This document shows, piece after piece, positions 1 through 9,466 of a DNA stretch of 38,406 nt. The stretch is taken from positions 1 to 38,406 of the forward strand of contig JAAWPK010000011.1 of NCBI GenBank assembly GCA_022799935.1. The letters run 5' to 3'. The position numbers and the translations under genes were made by a program. This DNA is from Clostridia bacterium. Its GTDB lineage: Bacteria; Bacillota; Clostridia; TANB77; CAG-508. Position 1 is the stretch's first letter; each line of letters opens with the position of its first letter. Below the pieces are notes generated by a model. That model worked only from the letters and a program-made list of their open reading frames with translations. It did not search any database and was not told the origin of the DNA.

Positions 1-1
1 T

Positions 2-824
2 AGTTGCTATAGTAATAGTACACTTGGAGCAACATCAAGAAACCTAAATATAGAAGATATAGAAGCAGTACTAAATATAAGTTATTGGAACCCAAGAACA
101 TATGATTATAACGGATATAAAACATATACTGATAGCTATAATAGTAAAACATACAAGAACTATCCATATATATGGCAATATGAAGAATATGCAAATATAA
201 GTGGAGTATCTGCTAGTGATAGTAGATCAATAAAAATTGAAGAAGGAGAAGGAATAAGTAGAAGTACACAGCCACAAAATACAGATAATGAATACGGGTA
301 TTTTACACAAACATATAATACTGCTCAAACATATATACAACCAACACAAACATTTTGGGAGAAGCCTTTAGAAAAAAGTAATTTTATTAATGAGATGTAT
401 TCAGACTTAATTACACATAAATTCGGAGATACAGCTTTCTTACAATACTTTTTATCTTCAAGAGCTACTTGTGCACTCTTTTATAAATCAACAGCTGGAG
501 CTAATAGTAATAGTAATTGGCATTGGACAACAGCACCTGCATTTACATTTACAGCTGTTATGAATGGAAAGGTTTCTATGCCTTTAAATACTTATTGGAA
601 TTATAATATGCATGGAACAGGTTATTCACCTATGTATTGGGCTCGGACCTGGTATTTTAAACCATAGTCAAAGTGGAACAGGTAACGGTTGGCAGACAAT
701 TTCAGAATCAGGAAGTGTTAATTTAGCTCTTCGTCCAATTTCTATAATTCCTTTGGAAAAGGTTAAAATTAATCTTATTGGTTCAGGATCATCAGGAAAT
801 CCATATACATTAGAGGTAAAATAA
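2..824 (+). CDS. Surface-type protein with C-terminal LRP...GSGSSGNPYTLEV signature, 5'-partial, one CGG recoding site
   Basis: The frame is open from base 2, so the start lies outside the window; 273 residues are visible. In-frame CGG at 644-646 would end the protein after WARTWYFKP. Skipping the C gives ...YWAGPGILNHSQSGTGNGWQTISESGSVNLALRPISIIPLEKVKINLIGSG... and the frame runs to TAA at 822-824. The C-terminal pattern (LRPxxxxPLxxV, then GSGxSGNPYT) is shared with the fragment at 28765-28972. It resembles C-termini of repetitive exported proteins of uncultured Clostridia (DUF6273-like; from memory, not searched). The visible part is rich in Tyr, Asn, Ser and Thr, as in extracellular proteins. 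Function unknown. Confidence 0.6.
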
Positions 825-856
825 ATAGGTAAGTTTTAATTTTTACTATAAAAAAG

Positions 857-903
857 AAACCATATAGCATATCTTTAGTAATAAAGTATATACTATATGG
901 TTT
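857..903 (-). terminator. Intrinsic terminator of the minus-strand gene at 919-1383
   Basis: AAACCATATAG (857-867) pairs with CTATATGGTTT (893-903). On the minus strand the hairpin is followed by a T-rich run (complement of 844-856), which suits the gene at 919-1383. It may also stop transcripts from the plus-strand gene ending at 824, though that side has no T run. Confidence 0.7.
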
Positions 904-918
904 AAGCTTAGCTAACTA

Positions 919-1383
919 TTAGCAATTTTCGCAAGATTCAGAACTTGATTCTGATTCAGTGCTTCTATAATCACAAGGATTGTGTTCTATACATTTATCA
1001 CATTGATCCATTTTAACACCTTTTAAACATTTACCTTTTCTGCTACCTTTAGCACAAATTTTAAATGTTCTAACTTTGTTAACCCAAACATCTATGGCAT
1101 ACTTTTTATCTGGGCAAAGAGGTCCAAATACGAATTCACCATATTCATCTGTAAAAGTATGAGATACAGGTTTTCTAACTTCTTCACCTTTTTCATAATC
1201 GATTTCGATAAGTTTTACAACTGCGTCTCTAGCTGGTTCATGGTAGCAATCTTTTATTACACCAAAGATAACATTACGATTATCTTCTGGAAGATTTATT
1301 TCTATATCAAATTGTTTTCCTGTTTCCATAAAACCATCTACTTCAACTATTGGGCATTTGTCATTATTATTTTCATATTCCAT
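919..1383 (-). CDS. Small cysteine-rich protein with a carboxypeptidase-regulatory-like beta domain
   Basis: 154 residues. An AAGGAGAG ribosome binding site lies just upstream of the ATG on the minus strand. Residues about 35-110 (VIFGVIKDCYHEPARDAVVKLIEID...TDEYGEFVFGPLCPDKKYAIDVWVNKV) have the layout of a carboxypeptidase-regulatory-like or Cna-B-type beta sandwich: opening GxV-like strand, 'DxYGEFxF' turn, final 'Y.I.V' strand. The C-terminal 45 residues carry many Cys (CAKGSRKGKCLKG, DQCDKCIEHNPC, ESCENC) and a Ser/Glu stretch, as in disulfide-linked or metal-binding surface proteins. No signal peptide is visible. It has no CGG site. A spore-coat or envelope role is only a guess. Confidence 0.65.
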   Translation of the reverse strand: MEYENNNDKCPIVEVDGFMETGKQFDIEINLPEDNRNVIFGVIKDCYHEPARDAVVKLIEIDYEKGEEVRKPVSHTFTDEYGEFVFGPLCPDKKYAIDVWVNKVRTFKICAKGSRKGKCLKGVKMDQCDKCIEHNPCDYRSTESESSSESCENC

Positions 1384-1482
1384 AATTTTTTTCTCTCCTT
1401 CTAAGCTTTAAACAAGCTTAATATATAGTATGAAAATATTAAAAAAAGTGATATAAAAATCTAAAAAAATTATATAAAAATG

Positions 1483-1511
1483 TTGAAATGAAAAAGATGA
1501 TGTAATATAAT
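1483..1511 (+). promoter_or_regulatory. Sigma-A-type promoter of pyrB
   Basis: TTGAAA (1483-1488), 17-base spacer, TATAAT (1506-1511), about 30 bases upstream of the pyrB start. Confidence 0.75.
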
Positions 1512-1542
1512 AGAAAAAATATAATTTCTAAGGAGGAAATAA

Positions 1543-2445
1543 ATGAAGCATATATTAAGTAGTGACCAATTTACAAGAGAAGACTTAGAGGAGATAATTG
1601 AATTAACAGATAAAGTGAGAAATAATCAAAAGGAGTATTCTCATAAACTAGATGATAAAATAATTGCAGTTATGTTTTATGAACCTAGTACAAGAACAAG
1701 ATTATCATTCGAAACAGCAGCATTAAAATTAGGAGCTAAAATAATTACAACAGAAAATGCAAATGTTGCGTCTTCTGCAACAAAAGGAGAAACAATAGAA
1801 GACACTGTGAAAATAATTTCAGGATATGCAGATGCAATGGTAATAAGGCATAGATCAGATACATCAGCAGTTCAAGCTGCAAGTGTTAATAAAATGCCAA
1901 TATTAAATGCTGGAGCTGGAAAGGGAGAACACCCATCTCAAAGTCTATTAGACATTTATACAATAAAAAAGAAAAAAGGAAAAATTGATGGGATAAAAGT
2001 TGCAATAGTTGGTGACTTAAAATATGGAAGAACAATCCATTCATTACTAAGGTTATTATCATTATATGATAATATAGAAGTATATGGATTAAGTATAGAC
2101 GCATTTGCACTTCCTCAGGAATATATAGATATGCTTAAAGAAAAAGGAATAGAGTATAAAACATGCAATAGATTTGAAGAACTACCAAGAGATATAGATG
2201 TTATTTATCAAACAAGAATACAAACAGAAAGATTTGAAGGAAACTTTGAAAATGCAGAATTTATTATAGACCAAAAAGTACTAGATACATTTTCTAAAGA
2301 TACAATAATACTTCATCCATTACCAAGAGTAACAGAAATATCACCTGAAATAGATGATGATCCAAGAGCTTGCTACTTTGAACAAGCACATAATGGACTA
2401 TTTGTTCGTATGGTATTATTATTAAAAGTATTTGATAGAATATAA
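1543..2445 (+). CDS. pyrB: Aspartate carbamoyltransferase, catalytic chain
   Basis: 300 residues, usual length for the catalytic chain. It joins carbamoyl phosphate and L-aspartate to give N-carbamoyl-L-aspartate, the committed step of pyrimidine synthesis in the cytosol. The carbamoyl-phosphate loop FYEPSTRTRLSFE lies near residues 45-57, followed by SSATKGET (conserved Ser and Lys), GAGKGEHPSQSLLD, the aspartate-site region and HPLPR near residue 262. START: ATG with AAGGAGG eight bases upstream. It has no CGG site, so not every native gene is affected. A gene for the regulatory chain (pyrI) is not adjacent. It is flanked by its own promoter and terminator and looks monocistronic. Confidence 0.95.
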   Translation: MKHILSSDQFTREDLEEIIELTDKVRNNQKEYSHKLDDKIIAVMFYEPSTRTRLSFETAALKLGAKIITTENANVASSATKGETIEDTVKIISGYADAMVIRHRSDTSAVQAASVNKMPILNAGAGKGEHPSQSLLDIYTIKKKKGKIDGIKVAIVGDLKYGRTIHSLLRLLSLYDNIEVYGLSIDAFALPQEYIDMLKEKGIEYKTCNRFEELPRDIDVIYQTRIQTERFEGNFENAEFIIDQKVLDTFSKDTIILHPLPRVTEISPEIDDDPRACYFEQAHNGLFVRMVLLLKVFDRI

Positions 2446-2455
2446 AACTAAATTG

Positions 2456-2490
2456 AAAAAAGCAAAATGCATTAGTATTTTGCTTTTTTT
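2456..2490 (+). terminator. Intrinsic terminator after pyrB
   Basis: AAAAAGCAAAAT pairs with ATTTTGCTTTTT around an 8-base loop and ends in a T run. The T run overlaps the next promoter. Confidence 0.85.
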
Positions 2491-2508
2491 GACATTTTAT
2501 GGTAAAAT
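2480..2508 (+). promoter_or_regulatory. Promoter overlapping the pyrB terminator
   Basis: TTGCTT (2480-2485), 17-base spacer, TAAAAT (2503-2508) with TGG before it (extended -10). The same TTGCTT-17-TAAAAT arrangement inside a terminator T run recurs upstream of fbp (5798-5826). Confidence 0.55.
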
Positions 2509-2543
2509 TAATTTTCAAATATTTAGGAGAAATGTAGAAATTT

Positions 2544-5466
2544 ATGATAAGTATAAAAGATTTAGTAAAGTGCTTTAGAGAAGCAAAATTTACAGAAGAG
2601 CAAATAGAAAGAATATTAAATAAATCAACTAATGCTCTATTAAGAGATGGCGAAATTGAAAGAATAAAAGGTGTTCTTAGAGTATTAAATGAATATGAGA
2701 TAAAGAAAGATTTAATAGGAAATTGCTTAATTCTATTTACTTCAGGAGAAGAATCAGCAATGAGAGATATGCTGAATTTATTACTTAATGAGTATGGCTT
2801 TAGCAAAGTTTCAATAGAAAATTGTTTATCTGTTTTAGCAAAAGGAAGAGTAGATAATACAAGAGCAGTATATGAATTATTAACTAAATATGGAATAGGT
2901 AAAGAGGCAATGGAAAATTCTTTATCTATTTTTGTTGCAAGAAAACCAGAAAAAATCAAGAATGTGTTTGAGACACTGACTAAACATGGAATATCAAAAG
3001 ACACAATAGAAAAATGTATGTTAGTATTAATAAAAGGAAATCCAACAGAAATAGACCAAATATTTGAAGTACTAAATAAATATAATGTAGGAAAAAAAGC
3101 AGTAGAAAATAGCCTAACAGTATTGGTTAAAAGAAAAGCTACAGAATTAGAAGAAGCATTAAAGGTACTTAAAGAAGAAGGTATAGATGTAAAGAAAGTA
3201 GAAAGTTGCCTTTTTAGTTTAAATAAAAATGAACCTAATGCTTTAAAAGAAATAATTACTTCTTTAAAGAAATTTGGAATAAAAATTGACTTAATTAGTT
3301 CTAATTTAGAAGGGATAGTAAAAGCTAAGCCAGAAGATATAAAAGATGTTTTGGCTGCTATAATAAAACATGATATACCTTTAAAAACAGTTGAAAAATA
3401 TTTTTATCAATTTATTATAGCAAGACCAAGAGAAGTTGTCGATATATTAGAAGTATTAGATAATCATAAAATAAGTAATGATGCAATTAACGGATGCATA
3501 TCTTTAGTAGTATTAGATGGCAAAGCTACAAGAATAAAAAGTTCATTTGAAGTATTAGAAAAATATGATATTTCTAAGAAGGCAATAGAAAGCTGTATGA
3601 TTGTCTTAAATATATGGGATACAAAAGAAGTAGATAAGATATTTGAGGTATTAGCAAAATATGAAATAAGCAAAAATGCAATAGAGAAATGTTTAACAGT
3701 AATAGTTAAGGGAAAAGCAAAAGAAATAGGTGATATATTAGAATTATTAGCAGATGTTGGTGTAAGTAAAAATGGGATGGAAAAATGTTTATCTATAATA
3801 TCAGAAGGTAAACTAAAAGAGATAGAAGAAGTATTAAAAGTATTAAAAAAGCATGGAATAAATATTAGTGATATAGAAAGATGCTTGACAGTATTAAAAA
3901 GAGGAAAAGCAGATGAAATAGATAAAATATTAACTGTATTAGAAAAATATCAAATAAGTAAAGAAGCTATAAAAAAATCATTATCAGTACTTGCATTTGG
4001 TAACGCAAAAGATATAGAAGATACATTAATAGTATTAAACGAACAGGGAATAGGAAAAGAGCAAATTGAAAATTCTCTAATTGTTTTAACAGAGGGAAAA
4101 GCAAAAGAAATAGAAAGTATAATTAGAGTACTTAAAAAGCATGGAATAACTACAATGTCTGTAGGAAATTGTTTGGTAGTACTTGCTAGAGGAAATAGTG
4201 ATGAAATAGATAAAATATTTAATGTATTAGAAAAGTATAAGATAAGTAAAAAAGCAATAGAAAATTGTTTGTCCATTTTGACAAATGGTAGTGCAGATGA
4301 AATAGAAGACATATTAAAAGTGCTAGAAGAAAATGGAATAAGTAGAGAAGCAATAGAAAATTGTTTGTCTGTTTTAGCAAGTGGAAAAGCAAAAAATATA
4401 AAAAATATATTTGCAGTTTTGGATAGACATGATATAAATAAGGAAACAGCGGAAAAAGCGTTATCATCGTTAACAAGATGTAGTTCAGAAGAACTAGAAG
4501 AATTAATTTCAATATTAGAAAGAAATGGAGTAAGAAAAGAAGTAATAGAAAAAGAATGGACTACTATGATATCAACAAAATCAAACTTAGAAGATGCAAA
4601 AACATTATTTAATGATGAAGAAGTTCCAGAAGACAAAAATAGGAAATATAGAAGAATAAGAAAGTATATGAAATTAAAAGAAATGTATGATAGATTTTAT
4701 AGCAGAGAAGAAGTAGAAACAATTTGTAGGAAAAAGCATATTACAGTAGAAGAGTTTATTAGAGAAGTAGTGTGTTATCCAACTGCTACTAATTTTACAT
4801 ATGAACTTGTAGGAAGACTACAAACAAAAGGAAATGTATATGTAGGAGGTTCAACAACTATAAATGAAATATATTTAAATGAACATGCAGAAGAATTAAG
4901 TGATATGGCAAGAAAAGTAGCTTATGTATTTGTAAAAAGAACAAGTAGAAAATTTGATGTTGAGGAAATTCAAAGTAATGCATTAGAAGTAATTATAACA
5001 AAATGTGGAAATTTGGTTAATAATCTTGATCATATACCAGATAGATTAAATGCAGCAATATTTAATAAAGTAATGCGGATATTTACATGCAGTATTAAAT
5101 GACACCCAATATATGTCATTAACTGTTGTAAATGGTGAAGGAGAAGAAGTACAAAGGGATATTAGAGCAGGAAGTAATGTTGAGAGTCAATGTGAAGAAA
5201 ATAATTTGAGAAGTAATGTAGACTATAAAAAAGCTGAATTTGACTCTGCAGAGGAAGAAATTATGGAATGTATGATAACACTAATTGAAGAAGGAGAAGC
5301 AGATTCATTATATTCTAAAATATCAGCTATTACTGGAATTGAAGAAGAGGCTGTTATGGGAATAATACATAGTATAAGGCAGAAAATGATTCAAAATAAG
5401 ATTGTAAAGAGAAGAAAAAATGGATATGAATTTTCACAAGGAGATAGTGAGGATTTTGAATTATAG
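2544..5466 (+). CDS. 973-residue alpha-helical repeat protein, one CGG recoding site
   Basis: About twenty imperfect 32-residue repeats fill residues 15-665, with a core like IENCLSVLxxGKAxEIxxIxxVLxKYGISKEA. Each can be read as two helices, so the protein is probably a solenoid. A charged linker (DEEVPEDKNRKYRRIRKYMK) leads to a different C-terminal region of about 280 residues. In-frame CGG at 5076-5078 would stop the protein soon after; skipping the C gives FNKVMGYLHAVLNDTQYMSL and joins the two reading frames into one protein ending at 5466. The end (EEAVMGIIHSIRQKMIQNKIVKRRKNGYEF) looks like a winged or three-helix domain. The start ATG lies 14 bases from AGGAG, rather far. I do not recognise the family. 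A scaffold or RNA/protein-binding role is inferred only from the repeats. Confidence 0.75.
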
Positions 5467-5478
5467 AAAGGAATATAA

Positions 5479-5763
5479 ATGGAATATTTAAAAAAATATG
5501 GATTTACAGAAGAACAAATTAACAAAATAGAAAATAAATATAATGATAATATACTAAAATTTATAAGAGAAAATGAAGAGTTTATAGATAATACTGTAAA
5601 ATACTTATATTCAGAAAATATAAAATGTATATATCTACTTATGATAAACAATATAAAAATATTTTTAGAAACACAAGTAGCATTGAAAAATAAAATGGAA
5701 GTAATGAAACAGAAAGGATTAAAAACAAAAGAGATACAAATGATATTACTTCAAGAAAGATAA
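5479..5763 (+). CDS. Small helical protein, companion of the repeat protein
   Basis: 94 residues, starting 12 bases after the repeat protein behind a GAAAGGAA ribosome binding site, so in the same operon. Its opening YLKKYGFTEEQINKIENKY resembles the opening of the upstream protein (CFREAKFTEEQIERILNKS), which suggests a shared helical module. The rest is predicted helical with no membrane segment or known motif. Function unknown. Confidence 0.65.
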   Translation: MEYLKKYGFTEEQINKIENKYNDNILKFIRENEEFIDNTVKYLYSENIKCIYLLMINNIKIFLETQVALKNKMEVMKQKGLKTKEIQMILLQER

Positions 5764-5770
5764 TATAAAT

Positions 5771-5812
5771 AAAGTAAAGTTTAAAAATAATTAAACTTTG
5801 CTTTATTTTTTT
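5771..5812 (+). terminator. Intrinsic terminator of the repeat-protein operon
   Basis: AAAGTAAAGTTTAA (5771-5784) pairs over 14 positions with TTAAACTTTGCTTT (5791-5804), one G-T pair, followed by a T run. Confidence 0.85.
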
Positions 5813-5826
5813 GTATATGATAAAAT
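5798..5826 (+). promoter_or_regulatory. fbp promoter embedded in the upstream terminator
   Basis: TTGCTT (5798-5803), 17-base spacer, TAAAAT (5821-5826) preceded by TGA. Confidence 0.55.
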
Positions 5827-5857
5827 ATAGAAAAAATATATTAAGGAGGAAAAAATC

Positions 5858-7805
5858 TTGAATTATAATAAAGAAGGATATATAAACTTACTTAGTAAAA
5901 CTTTTAAAAATGAAAATGAAGTATTAGAAGAAATAATAAACCTTAAAGCAATACTAGAACTTCCAAAAGGAACAGAAGTATTTTTGAGTGATATACATGG
6001 TGAATATGAACCATTTACACATGTTTTAAATAATGGTGCAGGAAGAGTAAGAAATAAAATAGATTTAAGTTTTAAAGATACACTATCAATTAGAGAAAAA
6101 AATAAGCTTGCAACTCTTATATATTATCCAGAAGAAAAATTGAAACAAATAAAAGATAAAAAAGAAGATACAGAAGAATGGTACAAAGAAAATATTTCAA
6201 AGCTAGTAGAAGTGTTTAGAAAAGCAGGAGGGAAATATACTAGGTCAAAAGTTAGAAAGGCTATACCAAATTTTAAATATGTAATAGATGAACTTTTACA
6301 TTCACCAGAAGAAGTAGAAAACAAAGAAGAATATTATAATTCAATAATAGAACAAATTATAAATCTTGGAATTGCAAATGAATTTATAATAGCAATAACA
6401 AGTGCAATAAAACAAATGTCAATAGATCATTTACATATAGTTGGAGACATATTTGATAGAGGAATACATCCAGACTATATTATAGAAAAATTAATGAAAT
6501 TTCATAGTCTAGATATAGAATGGGGAAATCATGACATATTATGGATGGGTGCAGCTATTCGGAAATCTAGGATGTATAACAAATGTAATTAGAATATGTG
6601 CAAGGTATGGAAATATAAGAATATTAGAAGATACATATGGGATAAATATGAGACCACTTTCAATATTTGCATTAGATACATATACAGAAACTCCATCAAA
6701 AAAACTACTTCCAAAAGAATTTGATTATAATAAATATGGAGAAAGTGATAAAATAATACTTGCTAAAATACAAAAAGCAATAGCAGTAATACAGTTTAAA
6801 GTAGAAGGTGAAATTATAAAAAGACACCCAGAGTATAAGATGGATGATAGATTGCTTTTAAATAAAATAGATTATAAAAATGGAACAGTAGAGATAGACG
6901 GAATAGAATATGAATTAAATGATAAAACATTTCCGACTATTGATCCAGAAGATCCATACAAACTTACAGAAGAAGAAAAAGAACTTATGGAGAGACTAAG
7001 AGAATCTTTTATGGAAAGCACAAAACTAAATGAACATATTAGATTTTTGTATGCTAAGGGTTCTACATATAAAATATTTAATTCAAATTTATTAATGCAT
7101 GCATGTATACCTATAGAAGAAGATCGGAAGTTACACAAAAATAACTTTACTTGGTGAAACATTAGAAGGAAAAGCATATTTAGATTACTTAGATACAGTA
7201 ATTAGAAAGGCATATTTTGAAAGAAATGAAATAGCAATAGATTATATGTGGTATCTATGGTGCGGAAAAGATTCACCATTCTTTGGAAAAGATAGAATGA
7301 CAACATTTGAGCAGTACTTTGTAGATAATAAAGAAGTGCAAAAAGAACACAAAATACCATATTATAAATATATAATAGATGAAAAATTCTGTGAAAAAAT
7401 ATTAAAGGATTTTGGAGTAAAAGAAAAATTTTCTCATATAATAAATGGTCATGTACCAGTAAAAACAAAAGATCGGAGAAAGCCCAGTTAAAGCAAATGG
7501 AAGACTACTTGTAATAGATGGGCGGTTTTGCAAAAAGTTATAGAGAAAAGACACGGTGAAGCTCGGATTTGTTCTTTCATATAATTCTTATGGGTTAGTA
7601 TTAACTGCAAATAAAACTTTTGAGAGTATAGAAAAAGTTATAGAGACAGAAGATGATGTGCCAACAGAAATAATTGTAAGTGATAAATCAGTAAAAAGAA
7701 AGAAAATAGCAGATACAGATATTGGAAAAGATATAAAGGAACAAATACATTGCTTAGAAGAATTGCTTGATTTTTATAGGAAGCGGATTAGTTAGAAAAG
7801 TATAG
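5858..7805 (+). CDS. fbp: Fructose-1,6-bisphosphatase, class III, seven CGG recoding sites
   Basis: It hydrolyses fructose 1,6-bisphosphate to fructose 6-phosphate in gluconeogenesis. Metal-site motifs of the phosphoesterase fold are clear: FLSDIHGEYEPF near residue 45, HIVGDIFDRG near 197, WGNHDILWMGAA near 225. Read conventionally the gene breaks into fragments. Skipping C at 6560, 7125, 7474, 7523, 7554, 7564 and 7784 gives one 646-residue protein, the length usual for class III (B. subtilis Fbp is about 670). The restored stretches fit the family: GAAIGNLGCITNVIRI, IPIEEDGSYTKI, KDGESPVKANGR, IDGGFAKSYREKTGEAGFVLSYNSYG. Four sites fall within 45 bases (7523-7566), where conventional reading hits TGA at 7557. 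START: TTG with AAGGAGG eight bases upstream. Confidence 0.92.
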
Positions 7806-7817
7806 TAAAAATATGTA

Positions 7818-7860
7818 AAAAAACAAAGTCAGTCTTTGAATTAGGGCGACTTTGTTTTTT
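7818..7860 (+). terminator. Intrinsic terminator after fbp
   Basis: AAACAAAGTC pairs with GACTTTGTTT across a 17-base loop, followed by a T run. Confidence 0.8.
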
Positions 7861-7887
7861 AATTTTTCTTAAGATTTCTAAAAAATA

Positions 7888-7941
7888 TTTACATAGAAAA
7901 AGATAGTTGATATAATAACAAAAGTTAGGTAACAAATGTTA
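7888..7941 (+). promoter_or_regulatory. Promoter with two operator-like palindromes for the TetR/ABC operon
   Basis: TTTACA (7888-7893), 17-base spacer, TATAAT (7911-7916) preceded by TGA. Two near-identical inverted repeats follow: TAACAAAAGTTA (7916-7927) overlapping the -10 element, and TAACAAATGTTA (7930-7941), 14 bases apart. The position and tandem layout fit autorepression by the TetR protein encoded next; binding is inferred. Confidence 0.65.
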
Positions 7942-7960
7942 TTTAAAAGAGGTGAGAAAA

Positions 7961-8533
7961 ATGCCACCAAAGGCAATGTTTAAAAAAGAAGATGTACTAG
8001 ATATAGCGTATGAAATAGTAAAAAAAGAAGGATTTAAAAATTTAAATGCTAGGAAAATTGCAAAAGAGTTAAATTCTTCTGTTCATCCAATTTTCAGACA
8101 CTTCAAAGATATGGAAGATTTAAAAAAGGCAGTATATGAAAAGATATATAATAAATACAAAGAGTATATGCTAAGTGGAGTAAATGAGAAAAAAGCATAT
8201 AAAAAAATGGGACTTTCATATATAAAGTTTGCAAAAGACTATCCAGAGTTTTTTAAAATATTTTTTATGCAAAAAACAAGTCTTAATGCAGAAAATTTTA
8301 TAATAGCAGATGATGCTGGAGATAATGTAATTGAGGCAGGACAAATACTTACAGGTCTTTCATTTGAAGAACAAAAGAAATTTCATGTTAAGGTATGGAT
8401 ATTTACACATGGAATAGCTTGTTTAGTTGCAACAAGTACAGTAAAATTTTCTGATAACGAGATAGATAAGTTATTAGAAGGAACAGTAAGAGAGATGTTA
8501 AAAGGATATATAGGAGGAAAAAGTAATGAATAA
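7961..8533 (+). CDS. TetR/AcrR-family transcriptional regulator
   Basis: 190 residues. The N-terminal 50 residues form the TetR helix-turn-helix: MFKKEDVLDIAYEIVKKEGFKNLNARKIAKELNSSVHPIFRHFKDMEDL, with the recognition helix near 33-43. The C-terminal domain is helical with aromatic residues suited to a ligand pocket. The ATG at 7961 is preferred over GTG at 7952 because AAGAGGTG stands at proper distance from the ATG. The end overlaps the ABC ATPase start by 8 bases, so regulator and transporter are translationally coupled. No CGG site. The likely target is its own operon promoter (7888-7941). Confidence 0.9.
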   Translation: MPPKAMFKKEDVLDIAYEIVKKEGFKNLNARKIAKELNSSVHPIFRHFKDMEDLKKAVYEKIYNKYKEYMLSGVNEKKAYKKMGLSYIKFAKDYPEFFKIFFMQKTSLNAENFIIADDAGDNVIEAGQILTGLSFEEQKKFHVKVWIFTHGIACLVATSTVKFSDNEIDKLLEGTVREMLKGYIGGKSNE

Positions 8534-9466
8534 TGTTATTGAAGTCAAGGGATTAGTTAAAGAGTACAAAAAAGTAAGAGCTATAGATGATTTATCTTTT
8601 GAAGTAAAAGAAGGAGAAATATTAGGACTTCTTCGGACCAAATGGAAGTGGGAAATCAACTACAATAAATTGTATTTTATCTCTATTAAATTTTAGCAAA
8701 GGTGAAATAAAGATATTTGGAAAAGAAATGAAACCAGATGCTTATGATATAAAAGAAAAGATAGGTGTTGTATTCCAAGATGTAGCAGTATTTGAAGAAT
8801 TAACGGTATATGAAAATATAGATTATTTTTGCGGCTTATATATAAAAGATAAGGAGAAAAGAAACGAATATATAAATGATGCTATAAAATTAGTTCGGAT
8901 TAGAGGAATTTATAAAATTCTATCCGAAACAACTATCCGGAGGACTACTTAGAAGATTAAACATAGCTTGTGGAATAGCACATAAACCAAAGCTAATATT
9001 TTTAGATGAACCAACTGTTGCAGTTGATCCACAGAGTAGAAATAATATCTTAGATGGAATAAAAAAGCTAAGAGATAATGGTGCAACTATTTGCTATACA
9101 ACACATTATATGGAAGAAGTAGAAATACTTTGTGATAGAGTAATTATTATAGATAAAGGAAAAATACTTGCAACTGGTACAACAGATGAACTAAAAGAGC
9201 TTGCAAGAATAGAAGAAAAAGTAACAGTAGAAGTAGTAGATCTAGAGATACAATATATAGAGAAAATAAAGAAATTAGAGAATGTAGATGAAGTAACTTT
9301 AGATGGAAATTTATTACTTGTTACATATAAACAAGGAAAAAATAATTTAGTAAACTTAATAGATTATCTAAAAAGTGAAAATATAAAATACAATAAAATC
9401 TATTCAGAAAGACCAACACTAAATGATGTATTTTTGGAATTAACAGGAAAGGAGCTTAGAGACTAA
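8526..9466 (+). CDS. ABC transporter ATP-binding protein, two CGG recoding sites
   Basis: 312 residues once C is skipped at 8634 and 8896. It drives the two permeases encoded next. Walker A GPNGSGKST lies near residues 37-45; its first glycine is itself a CGGA site. Q-loop FQDVAVF, signature QLSGG near 134, Walker B LIFLDEP near 154 and the switch His in YTTHYMEE are all present. The second site restores KLVGLEEFIKFYPKQLSGGLLRRLNIACG. The C-terminal 90 residues are the extension seen in drug/lipid exporter ATPases (CcmA type). Stop and the next start share a base (ATGTTT starts at 9466). Substrate unknown; the TetR partner suggests efflux. Confidence 0.92.

Noticed and set aside
2489..2508. 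TTGACA at 2489 paired with TAAAAT as a promoter
   Set aside because: The spacer would be only 8 bases; TTGCTT at 2480 gives a proper 17.
5113..5466. A separate 117-residue gene after the repeat protein
   Set aside because: No ribosome binding site precedes it, and it is continuous with the repeat protein once the C at 5076 is skipped.
8928..8945. A further recoding site at CCGGAGG in the ABC ATPase
   Set aside because: After the shift at 8896 the frame reads TCC GGA GGA (Ser-Gly-Gly of the signature), so the C belongs to a normal serine codon.
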